From JACQFK01 sp964619955 (GTDB lineage: Bacteria > Planctomycetota > MHYJ01 > JACPRB01), in NCBI GenBank assembly GCA_964619955.1, contig CAZUJF010000003.1, positions 186,001 through 250,000 on the forward strand: a DNA stretch of 64,000 nt, written 5' to 3'. This document shows, one piece after another, positions 51,575 to 59,997 of this stretch. Positions within the stretch are counted from its first letter, which is position 1; every line of letters starts with the position of its first letter. Under the pieces are notes generated by a model. It was not told the origin of the DNA and made no database searches. It worked only from the letters and a program-made list of their open reading frames with translations. A program made the position numbers and the translations under genes.

Positions 51575-52783
51575 ATGGAAATGGGGCTGCATCCCGGGGC
51601 GGTCGAGGTCGGGTATCGGCGGGTGCTGGTTCTGGACGATGATCCGACGACGCTTCTGGTGGTGTCCCACCGCCTGCAGTCCTTCGGGCTGGACGTCGTC
51701 GCCTGCCGGGAGATCGAGGCCGCCGAGGCGATCCTGGATCACTCGCGCGTGGACGCCGTCGTGACCGATCTCTGCGTCTCCCCGCTGGGGGGGCTGGAAG
51801 GCACCCGCCTGGTGCGCCATGTCGCCACGAACTTCCCGGAAACCGACCTGCTGGTGATGAGCTCCCACACCAGCGACGAGGTCAAGCGGCTGGTGCTGGC
51901 CTTCGGGGCGACGGCGTTCTTCGACAAGCCGGTGGATGCGGCCGTCCTGGCGCGGCAGATCCTGAGGGGCCGGCCGCCCCTCCAGGGCCAGGCTCCGGGC
52001 CGGGTCCAGGACGTCGAAATCCTGGACGATTTCCTGGCGGCGAATTCGATCTTCGCCGTCCTGCAGCCGATCGTCACGCTTCAGGAGGGGGGGAATCCGG
52101 CGCCGCTCTTCGGGCTGGAAAGTCTGGCGCGGGCCCCCCGCGAGTCCATCCTGAAGAACCCCGAAATCCTCTTCGAGTACGCCTCCCGGAAGGAACGGCT
52201 CTACGAGACGGATCTGCTCTGCCTCCGCGCCGGGCTGGAGGAGGCCCGCCGCGTGGGCCATCACGGGCACCGCCTCTTCCTGAACGTGCAGCCCCGTTCG
52301 ATGACCCGCCCGGAGTTCTCGGGACGCGTGCTGCGCCTGGCCCAGGAGGCGGGGTTTGCGCCGGGGGACATCGTCTTCGAGGTCACGGAACAGCAGACGA
52401 TCCTCAACCCGCGCGCGTTTGCGCACACCCTGGCCAATCTGCGCAAGCTGGGGTTCCGGATCGCGCTGGACGACTTCGGCGTCGGCTTCGCGAACCTGAA
52501 CCTGCTGCTCGAATTGCGGCCGGACTTCCTCAAGCTGCCGCGCTACTTCACCCGCAGCATCCATCTCGACAAGGAAAAACAGGAGGCGGTGCGGGCGGTG
52601 CGCGCCTTCGCCGGCATCCTGGGCATCCCCTGCATCATGGAGGGGGTGGAGCTTCCCGCGGAGCTGGAGGTCGTCCGGGGCCTGGGCATCGAATACGGCC
52701 AGGGCTATTTCTTCAGCCATCCCCTGCGGGCGGACGAGGTCCTTCTGAGCCGCTGGTTTCAGCCGCTGGCGTCCGCTTCGTAA
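51575..52783 (+). CDS. Response-regulator receiver protein with EAL-type phosphodiesterase domain
   Basis: The 402-residue protein starts at ATG 51575, 6 bases after a GAGG. A receiver domain (RVLVLDDDPTTLLVVSHRLQ, VVTDLCVSPLGGLE, FFDKPVD) is joined to an EAL domain. The usual EAL triplet is ESL (FGLESLARA), but the other metal and substrate residues look present: FLNVQPRS, FEVTEQQ, ALDDFGVGFANL, FLKLP and MEGVE. Weak or absent cyclic di-GMP hydrolysis, or a regulatory binding role, is possible. It is 117 bases after phoR and upstream of a strong promoter for rho. No GGDEF domain is present. Confidence 0.82.
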   Translation: MEMGLHPGAVEVGYRRVLVLDDDPTTLLVVSHRLQSFGLDVVACREIEAAEAILDHSRVDAVVTDLCVSPLGGLEGTRLVRHVATNFPETDLLVMSSHTSDEVKRLVLAFGATAFFDKPVDAAVLARQILRGRPPLQGQAPGRVQDVEILDDFLAANSIFAVLQPIVTLQEGGNPAPLFGLESLARAPRESILKNPEILFEYASRKERLYETDLLCLRAGLEEARRVGHHGHRLFLNVQPRSMTRPEFSGRVLRLAQEAGFAPGDIVFEVTEQQTILNPRAFAHTLANLRKLGFRIALDDFGVGFANLNLLLELRPDFLKLPRYFTRSIHLDKEKQEAVRAVRAFAGILGIPCIMEGVELPAELEVVRGLGIEYGQGYFFSHPLRADEVLLSRWFQPLASAS

Positions 52784-52796
52784 AGAGCGGATTGCC

Positions 52797-52825
52797 TTGG
52801 CAGGCGGGGGTCCGGTCCCTATAAT
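52797..52825 (+). promoter_or_regulatory. Sigma-70 type promoter of rho
   Basis: TTGGCA (52797-52802) and TATAAT (52820-52825) are 17 bases apart. Transcription would begin near 52832, leaving a leader of about 20 bases before the GTG at 52853. The leader has no clear Shine-Dalgarno sequence. Confidence 0.7.
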
Positions 52826-52852
52826 CCGAAGCAGTTCATCGGACACACCAGA

Positions 52853-53980
52853 GTGAGACCAGGTCACAGACACGGCGGCCAGCAATCCCATAATCGCCCG
52901 AACCGGCACGGCCAGGGACAGGGTCAAGGCCAGGGCCAAGGCCAGGGACAGGGCGGTCAGCAGGGCCAGCAGGGGAACCGCCACGTCCAGGGACAGCCGC
53001 AGGGCCAGCGTCACCGGCAGGGGCCGCATCGGGGACCCCCGCAGAACCGGCCGCGTCCGCATTTCTTCCGCCCTCCCGGAGCCGGCGGGGGCGGTCCGCC
53101 GCAGCCCAAACCCAAGGCGATCTTCGACTCGCTCACCGCGGTCCAGCCGACGGCGCGCCTGAAGCTGGAGACCACCCCGGATGAACTGTCCATGCGCGTG
53201 GTGGACCTCGTCACGCCCATCGGCAAGGGCAGCCGCGGGCTCATCGTGGCGCCGCCCCGCAGCGGCAAGACCATCCTGCTGCAGAAGATGACCCGCTCGG
53301 TGCTCACCAACAACCCCGAGGTGAACATCTTCGTCCTGCTCGTGGACGAGCGACCCGAGGAGGCCACGGACTTCCGCATCGCGTTCAAGGGGACGCCCGT
53401 GGAGGTCTTCGCCTCGACCAACGACATGACCCCGCAGGAGCATGTCCGCCTCACCGAGCAGACGCTGGAAAAAGCCAAGCGCCTGGTCGAGGAGAAGAAG
53501 GACGTGCTGCTGGTCTTCGACTCGCTGACGCGCATGACGCGCGCCTACAACCACATGACGCCCCAGCGGGGGCGGACGATGACCGGCGGGCTCGACGCCG
53601 CCGCGTTCCAGGGTCCCCGAGCCTTCTTCGGCGCGGCGCGCGCCTGCCAGGAGGGCGGCACGCTGACGATCCTCGGGACGGTGCTGGTCCAGACCGGATC
53701 GCGCATGGACGACATCATCTTCGAGGAGTTCAAGGGCACCGGCAATCTGGAGCTGCACCTCGAGCGCGAGCTGGCCGACCGGCGCATCTTCCCGGCCATC
53801 GACATGCTGCGCTCGGGCACGCGCCGCGAGGAGCTGCTGCTCAGCGAGGCCGAGCTCAAGGGCTCGCACCGCCTGCGCCGGGAGTTCGCGAATCGCAAGC
53901 CCGTGGAGGCGATGGAAGCGCTCCTCGAGGCCCTCAAAGGCAGCCCCACCAACGCGGCGTTCCTCAAATCCCTCGGATAA
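52853..53980 (+). CDS. rho: Transcription termination factor Rho lacking the cold-shock RNA-binding domain, with low-complexity N-terminal tail
   Basis: The 375-residue protein has a normal Rho ATPase core from about residue 90: FDSLTAVQPTARLKLE, Walker A PPRSGKT (134-140), LLVDERPEEATD, DSLTRMTRAYNHMTP, FFGAARACQEGG, IFEEFKGTGNLELHL and RSGTRREELLL. E. coli Rho has about 130 residues before this point, including the primary RNA-binding cold-shock fold. Here that fold is absent. Instead there are about 85 residues rich in Gly, Gln, His, Arg and Pro, including a tandem Gly-Gln array. The start is GTG; a start further upstream in frame is not seen. Confidence 0.9.
   Translation: MRPGHRHGGQQSHNRPNRHGQGQGQGQGQGQGQGGQQGQQGNRHVQGQPQGQRHRQGPHRGPPQNRPRPHFFRPPGAGGGGPPQPKPKAIFDSLTAVQPTARLKLETTPDELSMRVVDLVTPIGKGSRGLIVAPPRSGKTILLQKMTRSVLTNNPEVNIFVLLVDERPEEATDFRIAFKGTPVEVFASTNDMTPQEHVRLTEQTLEKAKRLVEEKKDVLLVFDSLTRMTRAYNHMTPQRGRTMTGGLDAAAFQGPRAFFGAARACQEGGTLTILGTVLVQTGSRMDDIIFEEFKGTGNLELHLERELADRRIFPAIDMLRSGTRREELLLSEAELKGSHRLRREFANRKPVEAMEALLEALKGSPTNAAFLKSLG
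52910..52951 (+). repeat. Seven tandem 6-bp repeats encoding Gly-Gln in Rho
   Basis: Seven consecutive GGNCAR units encode alternating Gly and Gln in the N-terminal tail of Rho. Codon wobble varies between units, so the repeat is kept for its protein sequence as well as for possible slippage. More irregular Gly/Gln-rich codons continue to about 52985. Confidence 0.9.
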
Positions 53981-53997
53981 GGGGTATAGTCCCTTCT

Positions 53998-54654
53998 GTG
54001 GGGTTCAAGCCGCGGGAGATCCTGGGACGCCGGTATCAGCTCTTCACCCCGCGCGCCTATGATCCGTCCCGGCCCTGGCCGCTGGTCGTGTTTCTCCACG
54101 GCGTCGGCGAGAACGGGGTCGACGGCGAAAAGCAGCTGGCCGCCGGCCTGCCGCCCGCGCTGCGGGAACTGCCGGACTTTCCCGCGTTCGTGCTGGCCCC
54201 GCAATGCAAGGGCCCCTGGAAGTGGGTGGGGGAGGACGAGGCCGTGCTGCTCGCGGCGCTCGACGCGACGCTGCGGGAGGCGAACATCGACCAGGGTCGG
54301 ATCTATCTGACCGGCCTGTCCCAAGGGGGCTGTTCGACGTTCGACCTGGGCGCGAAACATCCGGAGCGCTGGGCCGCGCTGGGGGTGGTCTGCGGGGCGG
54401 GCTACGCGGAGGATGCGCCCCGGATCCAGGCCCCGGTCTGGATCTTCCACGGGGAGAAGGATCCCGCGGTGCCGCCCTCGGGCCCCAACGGCTGGGACGC
54501 CCGCAACCGGGGCGGCCGCGACATGGCGGCGCTCATCCCGGGGGCGAAATACACGGAGTTCGCGGGGGCGGATCACTTCATCTGGGACCGCGTCTACGCC
54601 GACCCCGAATTCTGGTCCTGGCTGTTTTCGCAGGCGAGAGGCGACAGGCGGTAG
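53998..54654 (+). CDS. Alpha/beta-hydrolase of the phospholipase/carboxylesterase type
   Basis: The 218-residue protein has the oxyanion region VVFLHGVGENGVDGE, the nucleophile elbow GLSQGG near residue 106, an acidic residue in GEKDPAVPP and the catalytic His in ADHFIWD. It has no signal peptide and is smaller than PHB depolymerases; the nearest class is the predicted peptidase/esterase group of the dienelactone hydrolase superfamily. It starts with GTG 18 bases after rho. The substrate is unknown. Confidence 0.8.
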   Translation: MGFKPREILGRRYQLFTPRAYDPSRPWPLVVFLHGVGENGVDGEKQLAAGLPPALRELPDFPAFVLAPQCKGPWKWVGEDEAVLLAALDATLREANIDQGRIYLTGLSQGGCSTFDLGAKHPERWAALGVVCGAGYAEDAPRIQAPVWIFHGEKDPAVPPSGPNGWDARNRGGRDMAALIPGAKYTEFAGADHFIWDRVYADPEFWSWLFSQARGDRR

Positions 54655-54694
54655 GCGATGAGTTCGCCGAGCCAGCCTGCTTCCGACACGCCCA

Positions 54695-54754
54695 ACACGA
54701 TTCCAGACGGTCTGGTTTTGAGCATGCTCAAAACCAGACCGTCTGGAATCGTGT
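54695..54754. repeat. Perfect 60-bp palindrome
   Basis: The left 30 bases (54695-54724) are the exact reverse complement of the right 30 (54725-54754); all positions pair and there is no spacer (the centre is GCATGC). It lies in the 204-base gap between the esterase and the ECF sigma gene, 40 bases after the esterase stop. The arm contains AGACGGTCTGGTTTTGA, similar to the hairpin at 12976. It may act as a terminator for the upstream gene or may be a mobile palindrome; perfect symmetry suggests recent origin or gene conversion. Confidence 0.92.
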
Positions 54755-54858
54755 CGGCTCCTGCCGCCCGCCTCGCGCCTTTCGCCTTTCGCCTTTCTTT
54801 CGCACTTTGGCGTGACGCGCGCGTCCAATCCGCGTCTGTGCTTGTGAACGGAGACGAC

Positions 54859-55422
54859 ATGGAAGCCGATGTGGCCCTGATCAGCCGGGCCCGGGACGGA
54901 GACCGGGCCGCCTTCGAGGAGCTGGTGCGCCGCTCCACCCGGGCGGTCTACGTGCGCCTCTACCTCGAAACCGGCGACACCCACTGGGCCGAGGACCTGC
55001 TCCAGGAAACCTTCATGCGAGCCTACCGAGCCCTGCGCGACCTGGTGAACCCCGCCGGCTTCCGCACTTGGCTGGGCACGATCGCCCAGTCCGTCCTGGT
55101 CGACGCGTTCCGCCGCAAAGGCGCCCAGCGCCGCGCGGAACCGCCCCGCGCCCCCCAGGAGGTCCTCGACGGCGTCGCCGCCCCCGCAGATGCCACGGAG
55201 GACGATTCGGAGTCGCGGGACAAGGTCCGCGCCATACTCAATTCATTGCCCGACGAATACCGCCTGCCCCTCACGCTGCGCTACATCGACGGCGCCGATT
55301 ACGAAACGATACAGACCCAGTTGGGACTCAGTCCCGGCGCGCTCCGCGGGCTCCTCCATCGGGGGCTCCAGCAGCTGCGCCGGGTCGTGAAGTCCGCGGA
55401 GGTGTTTCATGAGTCATGTTGA
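54859..55422 (+). CDS. ECF-type RNA polymerase sigma factor
   Basis: The 187-residue protein has region 2 (AFEELVRRSTRAVYVRLYL and WAEDLLQETFMRAYRAL) and region 4 (LNSLPDEYRLPLTLRYIDG, YETIQTQLGLSPGALRGLLHRG). The ATG at 54859 follows GGAG. A longer frame begins at 54658 but would be translated through the 60-bp palindrome and is rejected. Its stop overlaps the next gene, a zinc-finger anti-sigma fusion, by 14 bases, so the two form a coupled sigma/anti-sigma pair. Confidence 0.9.
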   Translation: MEADVALISRARDGDRAAFEELVRRSTRAVYVRLYLETGDTHWAEDLLQETFMRAYRALRDLVNPAGFRTWLGTIAQSVLVDAFRRKGAQRRAEPPRAPQEVLDGVAAPADATEDDSESRDKVRAILNSLPDEYRLPLTLRYIDGADYETIQTQLGLSPGALRGLLHRGLQQLRRVVKSAEVFHESC

Positions 55423-58264
55423 TCACGAATGGTCCAAGGAACAACTGGCCGCCCACCTCGCCGGGGGACTGCCCGCCGAGGAGCGCGCCCGACTGGAGGC
55501 CCACGTGTCCGCCTGCGCCGAATGCATCGCCGAGCTCGACGGGCTGCGCCGCTTCGAGCGGAAGATGGACGAACTCTTCGTCCCCGTGCGCCCGCAGCCG
55601 GGCCTCGAGGAGCGCGTGATCCGCGCCGTGCGCCGGCAGCCGGAGCGGGCCGTGCTCACGCCGTTCCGCCGCCTCGCCGCCTCGATCGCCGCGGTCTTCA
55701 TGCTCGGCGCCGTCGGCTTCGCCGTCATGCAGGCGGAGAGCGGGGGCTTCGAGGTGGAGAGCGCGGAGATCCCGGTGGAGACGGCTTTGGGGATGATCCA
55801 GACCAAGCGGGCTTCGAATGCGCGTGCCCCCGTGGTTACCGCGGCTCCCTCCGGCCGACACGTCTCGCTCGACGCCCTGGCGGCCGCCCCGGAGCGCCAG
55901 CTGCGGCGTATGGACGACCAGGTCGCGTTGCATGGGAAGCTGGCCGAGGAATCCGACCACTCGGAGAACCGCAAGGGCAAGGAGTCGGAGCAGTTAAAGC
56001 GGATGGAAAGTGGAGCGGTCGCGGCCAAGCCCGCGTCGCCCTCCTTCATGTTCGGGAACCCCAGCAAAGCCGACAAGGACGTCACGGTCTTCCGCTTCAA
56101 GCAGGATGGCCCCGCCGACGGGAAGGCCCCGGCGGCGGGCGCGTACTTCAAGCCGAACGAGTCCCTCAACAAACTCGCCAAGGTCGAGCTGGGGGATCCC
56201 GCCGCCGGTGAGGAAAAGGCGGCCGGCAAGCGACAGCTGGTCTCGCGGAGCGGGGGCATGATGGCCCAGAACGCCCAGCAGGCCGGCGGGTCCGGAGGCG
56301 TCGGCCAGGCCGAGGAGCCGCCCGCCGTCCAGCGCAAGATCATCCGCTCCGGCGACGTCGAGTTCGAGATCGAGTCCTTCGACGGCGCGGTCGCCCGCGT
56401 CACCCAGATCGCCGCCGAGGAGCAGGGCTACGTCGGCACCGTCAACAGCGAGAAGCTGCCGAACGGCAAGGTGAAGGGGACCATCGTGGTCCGCGTCCCG
56501 CCCGACCGCCTCGACACCCTGCTGCTCAAGCTGCGCGCCCTGGGCGAGCTGAAAAGCCAGCGCATCGGCAGCCAGGACGTCACGAAGCAGTACTACGACC
56601 TCGAGAGCCGCCTGCGCGCCGCCCGCACGATGGAGGAACGCCTCCTCAAGATCATCAAGGAGGGCAAGGGCGAGATCAAGGACCTGCTCCTCGCCGAGAA
56701 GGAGCTCGGCGAATGGCGCACCCGCATCGAGGGCTTTGAGGGCGAACTGCGCTACTACAGCGCCCTCATCTCGCTCTCGACGCTCAACATCACGCTCTAC
56801 GAGAAGGAGATCAAGGCTCCCACGGGCATCGTGGAGACCGAGCGCGTCACCGCCGGCCTCGAGGTCGAGGACGTGGAGAAGGCCCACAAGGACGTGCTCG
56901 CCGCCGTCGCCGACGCCAAGGGACGCGTGACGAAGAGCGAGCTCAAGCAGCTCGCCGCCGGCCAGTTCAACGCCGTCGTCCACTTCGAGGTGGCCCCCGA
57001 CGCCGCCGGCCCCCTGCGCGACCGCCTCAAGCAGCTCGGCACGATGGCGCGCCTGGAAGTCGACCGCCTCCAGGAAGTCGAGGGCGGGGTCGGCAAGGCC
57101 GCGGGCGTCAACGTCCGCCGCAAGGACAGCGTCTTCCTCCTCTCCATCTACAACCTCACGAACGTCCAGCCCCGCGAGGTCGTCCAGCTGGGCCTGGCCT
57201 GCACCGACATCGAGGCCTCGCACAAGACGATCCTCGCCCGCATCGAGAAGGCGGGCGGGCGCGTGCTGAGTTCCACCCTCAACCGGCAGAAGAACGAGCA
57301 GAGCTCCGGCCTGCTGCAGTTCGAGATCAAGAGCGCCGAGGCCGACGCGGTCCTCACGGACCTGAAACTGGCGGGCGAGGTCGTCCGTTTCGACATGCTG
57401 GAGAATTCCGACTCCCAGAACGTGACCCGTTCCAAGCGCGGCTACCACGTCCAGCTCTTCGCGATGGGGCTCGTCACGGCCCGCGAGACGACGACGCTGC
57501 GCCTGGCCGCCCGCGACGTCGCCGCGGCCCACAAGGCGCTCGAGGAGGTGGCCCGCAAGACGCAGGCGCGCATCCTCCAGTCCTTCCTCAACGAGCAGGA
57601 TCGCCAGAACATCAGCGCGACGCTCGACTTCGAGGTCCGCCGCGAACACGAGGCTGCGATCGCCGAGGCCTTCCGGGCCGCGGGCGAAGTCCTGAATCGT
57701 TCCTCGCGCCGCGCCGAGGACCAGGACCGCGTGGTCGACTCCAAGGTGCATTACTCGCTGTCCCTGAGCAGCCTGGCCGCGCTGCCCGTCCGGGAAACCT
57801 ACACGATGGGCGTGGAGGTCCGGGGCGTGGACGAGGCCGTGCAGTCCCTCGAGGCGCTGGTGGCCGAAGCGGGGGGCCGCGTGATCGATGCGCGCCACAC
57901 CCGGGGCGCCGGCGGCCAGCACACGAGCACTATGTCGCTCTCGATCCCCCTGGCGAAAGCCAAGGCGGCCTCCGAGAAGGCGAAGGGGCTGGGCCTGGTC
58001 CGCGTCTTCGACGTGTCCAAGAACCCCGCGGCCCCCGAGGGCGAGCTGGCCCTGGCGCGGCTCGAGGTGACGCTGTCCAACCAGCAGCAGCTCGTGACGC
58101 CCGGATCGGGCCCCTGGGCCCGGATCCAGCAGGGGCTCTCGTTCAGCCTGACGGCGTTGTCCTGGTCCCTGAGCCTGGTGGTGATCGGCCTCTGCTTCAT
58201 CCTGCCGCTCGGTCTGGTGGGCTGGGCGGGCCTGCGGATCGCGAAGCGGGTGCGGAAAGCCTAG
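55409..58264 (+). CDS. Zinc-finger anti-sigma factor fused to a large DUF4349-type extracytoplasmic sensor
   Basis: The 951-residue protein begins with an anti-sigma zf-HC2 motif (HVSACAEC, the H-x3-C-x2-C zinc site). A membrane segment follows (about residues 88-107, ASIAAVFMLGAVGFAVM), then a low-complexity stretch, and from about residue 305 a DUF4349 module (RKIIRSGDVEFEIESF, then SGLLQ- and RVPPDRLDTLLLKLRALG-type segments with a coiled coil). At least three further alpha/beta modules of the same design follow, for example from TAGLEVEDVEKAHKDVLAA and from LRLAARDVAAAHKALEE. A second membrane segment lies near the C-terminus (SLSLVVIGLCFILPLGLVG). It overlaps the sigma gene by 14 bases. 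Confidence 0.85.
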   Translation: MSHVDHEWSKEQLAAHLAGGLPAEERARLEAHVSACAECIAELDGLRRFERKMDELFVPVRPQPGLEERVIRAVRRQPERAVLTPFRRLAASIAAVFMLGAVGFAVMQAESGGFEVESAEIPVETALGMIQTKRASNARAPVVTAAPSGRHVSLDALAAAPERQLRRMDDQVALHGKLAEESDHSENRKGKESEQLKRMESGAVAAKPASPSFMFGNPSKADKDVTVFRFKQDGPADGKAPAAGAYFKPNESLNKLAKVELGDPAAGEEKAAGKRQLVSRSGGMMAQNAQQAGGSGGVGQAEEPPAVQRKIIRSGDVEFEIESFDGAVARVTQIAAEEQGYVGTVNSEKLPNGKVKGTIVVRVPPDRLDTLLLKLRALGELKSQRIGSQDVTKQYYDLESRLRAARTMEERLLKIIKEGKGEIKDLLLAEKELGEWRTRIEGFEGELRYYSALISLSTLNITLYEKEIKAPTGIVETERVTAGLEVEDVEKAHKDVLAAVADAKGRVTKSELKQLAAGQFNAVVHFEVAPDAAGPLRDRLKQLGTMARLEVDRLQEVEGGVGKAAGVNVRRKDSVFLLSIYNLTNVQPREVVQLGLACTDIEASHKTILARIEKAGGRVLSSTLNRQKNEQSSGLLQFEIKSAEADAVLTDLKLAGEVVRFDMLENSDSQNVTRSKRGYHVQLFAMGLVTARETTTLRLAARDVAAAHKALEEVARKTQARILQSFLNEQDRQNISATLDFEVRREHEAAIAEAFRAAGEVLNRSSRRAEDQDRVVDSKVHYSLSLSSLAALPVRETYTMGVEVRGVDEAVQSLEALVAEAGGRVIDARHTRGAGGQHTSTMSLSIPLAKAKAASEKAKGLGLVRVFDVSKNPAAPEGELALARLEVTLSNQQQLVTPGSGPWARIQQGLSFSLTALSWSLSLVVIGLCFILPLGLVGWAGLRIAKRVRKA

Positions 58265-58362
58265 AGCTTTGCTTGGACAGAGGACGGGATCCTGCTAATC
58301 TGAGGCCCGTCCTCCGAGGGTGGGTGCGTCCTTCCCCGGGGGTGACTCTGGGGAGGGATGAG

Positions 58363-59655
58363 ATGACGAGTGCTGCCCCGTTGACCCCGAAGCTGAACAC
58401 GCAGCTCTCGGTGATGATGCTCCTGCAGTACGCCATCTGGGGCGCCTGGCTGCCGATCTTCTTCCCCTTCCTGACCATCCACCGCGGCTTCACGGGCGCG
58501 CAGGCCGGGACCCTCTTCGCGGTGGGGGCGATCGGCGCGGTCGTGGCGCCGTTCATCGCCGGCCAGATCGCCGACCGCTACTTCAACACGGAGAAATACC
58601 TCGGCGTCAGCCACATCCTGGGCGGCCTCCTCGTGTGGCAGCTGGGCTCCGTCGAAAGCTACAACGGCCTGATGATCTTCGGCATCCTCTACGCGCTGCT
58701 CTACGTGCCGACGCTGGGGCTGTCCAACGCGATCGCCTTCCATCATCTGCCGGACCGGGACCGCGACTTCGGCAAGGTCCGGCTCTGGGGGACCATCGGC
58801 TGGATCGCGGTGGGCATCGGCATCGGGCACTGGCTGCGGATCATGCACACCCCGACGGGCGTTCCGCCGGCGGAAGTGCTGAAGGCGCAGGCGCAGGGCA
58901 TGGCGGTCGCGTTCAAGGTGAGCGCCGTGCTGGGCTGGGTCCTGGGCGCCTGGTGCTTCACCCTGCCGGCCACCCCGCCCAAGAAGAGCGAGACCAAGTT
59001 CGCGCCCGGGGCGGCGATCGGACAGATCCTGAAGATGCCGCTGCTGGCGCTCTTCATCATCGCCTTCCCGGTCAGCGTCGTGCACCAGTTCTACTTCGTG
59101 CGCACGGCGGGCTTCCTGGGGACGCTGCAGTCCGACGCCTCGGCGGCCATCGACAAGTTCTTCGCCTCCGTGTTCGGGGTCGGCGGCGGCGGACTGATGA
59201 CGATCGGGCAGATCGCGGAAATCGCCGTGCTCGCGTTCATGCCCCTGCTGGCCAAGAAGGCGTCCCGCAAGATGCTGCTGGGCATCGGCATCCTGGCCTA
59301 CATCGTCCGCTTCGGGGTCTTCGCGTACCTGCCCTACACGGCGGCCGTCGTGCCGGCGCTCGCGCTGCACGGCCTCTGCTTCGGATGCTTCTTCTTCGTC
59401 GCGTTCATGATCGTGGACGAGGAGACGACGCCGGACGTGCGGGCCAGCGCTCAGAACCTCTTCAACTTCGTCATCATGGCGCTCGGGGTCATCTTCGGGA
59501 ACTTCTTCGCAGGTCAGGTGGACGTCTGGGCGACGAAGGACAAGGTGACGAACTTCCAGACGCTCTTCAGCATCCCGATGTGGATCTGCGTGGCCTGCCT
59601 CGTGGCGCTGCTGGCGCTGTATCCTTCGAAGAAACCCGCGGCGCCGGCCGTCTAG
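58363..59655 (+). CDS. MFS permease of the nucleoside:H+ symporter type
   Basis: The 430-residue protein has twelve predicted membrane segments and begins with LSVMMLLQYAIWGAWLPIFF as in Nuc_H_symport (NupG-like) transporters; GKVRLWGTIGWIAVGIGIG is also typical. The ATG at 58363 follows GGGAGGGATGAG. Planctomycete genomes carry many copies with unknown substrates, so nucleoside specificity is not assured. It is followed 9 bases later by the pterin dehydratase. Confidence 0.85.
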   Translation: MTSAAPLTPKLNTQLSVMMLLQYAIWGAWLPIFFPFLTIHRGFTGAQAGTLFAVGAIGAVVAPFIAGQIADRYFNTEKYLGVSHILGGLLVWQLGSVESYNGLMIFGILYALLYVPTLGLSNAIAFHHLPDRDRDFGKVRLWGTIGWIAVGIGIGHWLRIMHTPTGVPPAEVLKAQAQGMAVAFKVSAVLGWVLGAWCFTLPATPPKKSETKFAPGAAIGQILKMPLLALFIIAFPVSVVHQFYFVRTAGFLGTLQSDASAAIDKFFASVFGVGGGGLMTIGQIAEIAVLAFMPLLAKKASRKMLLGIGILAYIVRFGVFAYLPYTAAVVPALALHGLCFGCFFFVAFMIVDEETTPDVRASAQNLFNFVIMALGVIFGNFFAGQVDVWATKDKVTNFQTLFSIPMWICVACLVALLALYPSKKPAAPAV

Positions 59656-59664
59656 GACTTCAAG

Positions 59665-59997
59665 ATGGGCAAACTCGCGTCCGGCAAGTGCGTCCCCTGC
59701 GAGAGCGGGGTCGCGCCCCTCTCCGAGGAGGCGGCGCGGGCTTTCGCGACCCAGGTCCCGGAGTGGATCCTGGACATGAGCAAGCCGCGCATCGAGCGCG
59801 AGTTCAAGTTCAAGGACTTCGCCCAGGCGATGCTCTTCGTCAACGGCGTCGCCAAGCTCGCGGAGTCCGAGGGGCATCACCCCGACATCCACGTCCACTG
59901 GAACCGGGTGAGGCTCGTGCTCTGGACGCACGACATCAAGGGGCTTTCCGAGAACGATTTCATCCTGGCCGCCAAGATCGACCTTCTCGACGCATGA
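59665..59997 (+). CDS. phhB: 4a-hydroxytetrahydrobiopterin dehydratase (pterin-4a-carbinolamine dehydratase)
   Basis: The 110-residue protein shows the family motif ESEGHHPDIHVHWNRVRLVL with the three catalytic His positions, and the tail THDIKGLSENDF. The N-terminus KCVPCESGVAPLSEEAA is standard. It recycles oxidised pterin cofactor, normally for aromatic amino-acid hydroxylases; none is seen in the window, and some members have other roles in molybdopterin metabolism. It overlaps the next gene by ATGA. Confidence 0.93.
   Translation: MGKLASGKCVPCESGVAPLSEEAARAFATQVPEWILDMSKPRIEREFKFKDFAQAMLFVNGVAKLAESEGHHPDIHVHWNRVRLVLWTHDIKGLSENDFILAAKIDLLDA

Noticed and set aside
52910..52985. CRISPR or minisatellite array
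   Set aside because: The repeats are 6 bases, in frame, and encode Gly-Gln inside Rho. No spacers are present.
49721..53869. 1382-codon open frame on the - strand
   Set aside because: It is antisense to phoR, the EAL gene and rho. The composition is Arg/Pro/Gln-rich without motifs.
54658..54858. N-terminal extension of the second ECF sigma factor
   Set aside because: It would translate the 60-bp palindrome, and the extra residues do not resemble sigma factors. The ATG at 54859 has GGAG and the usual N-terminus.
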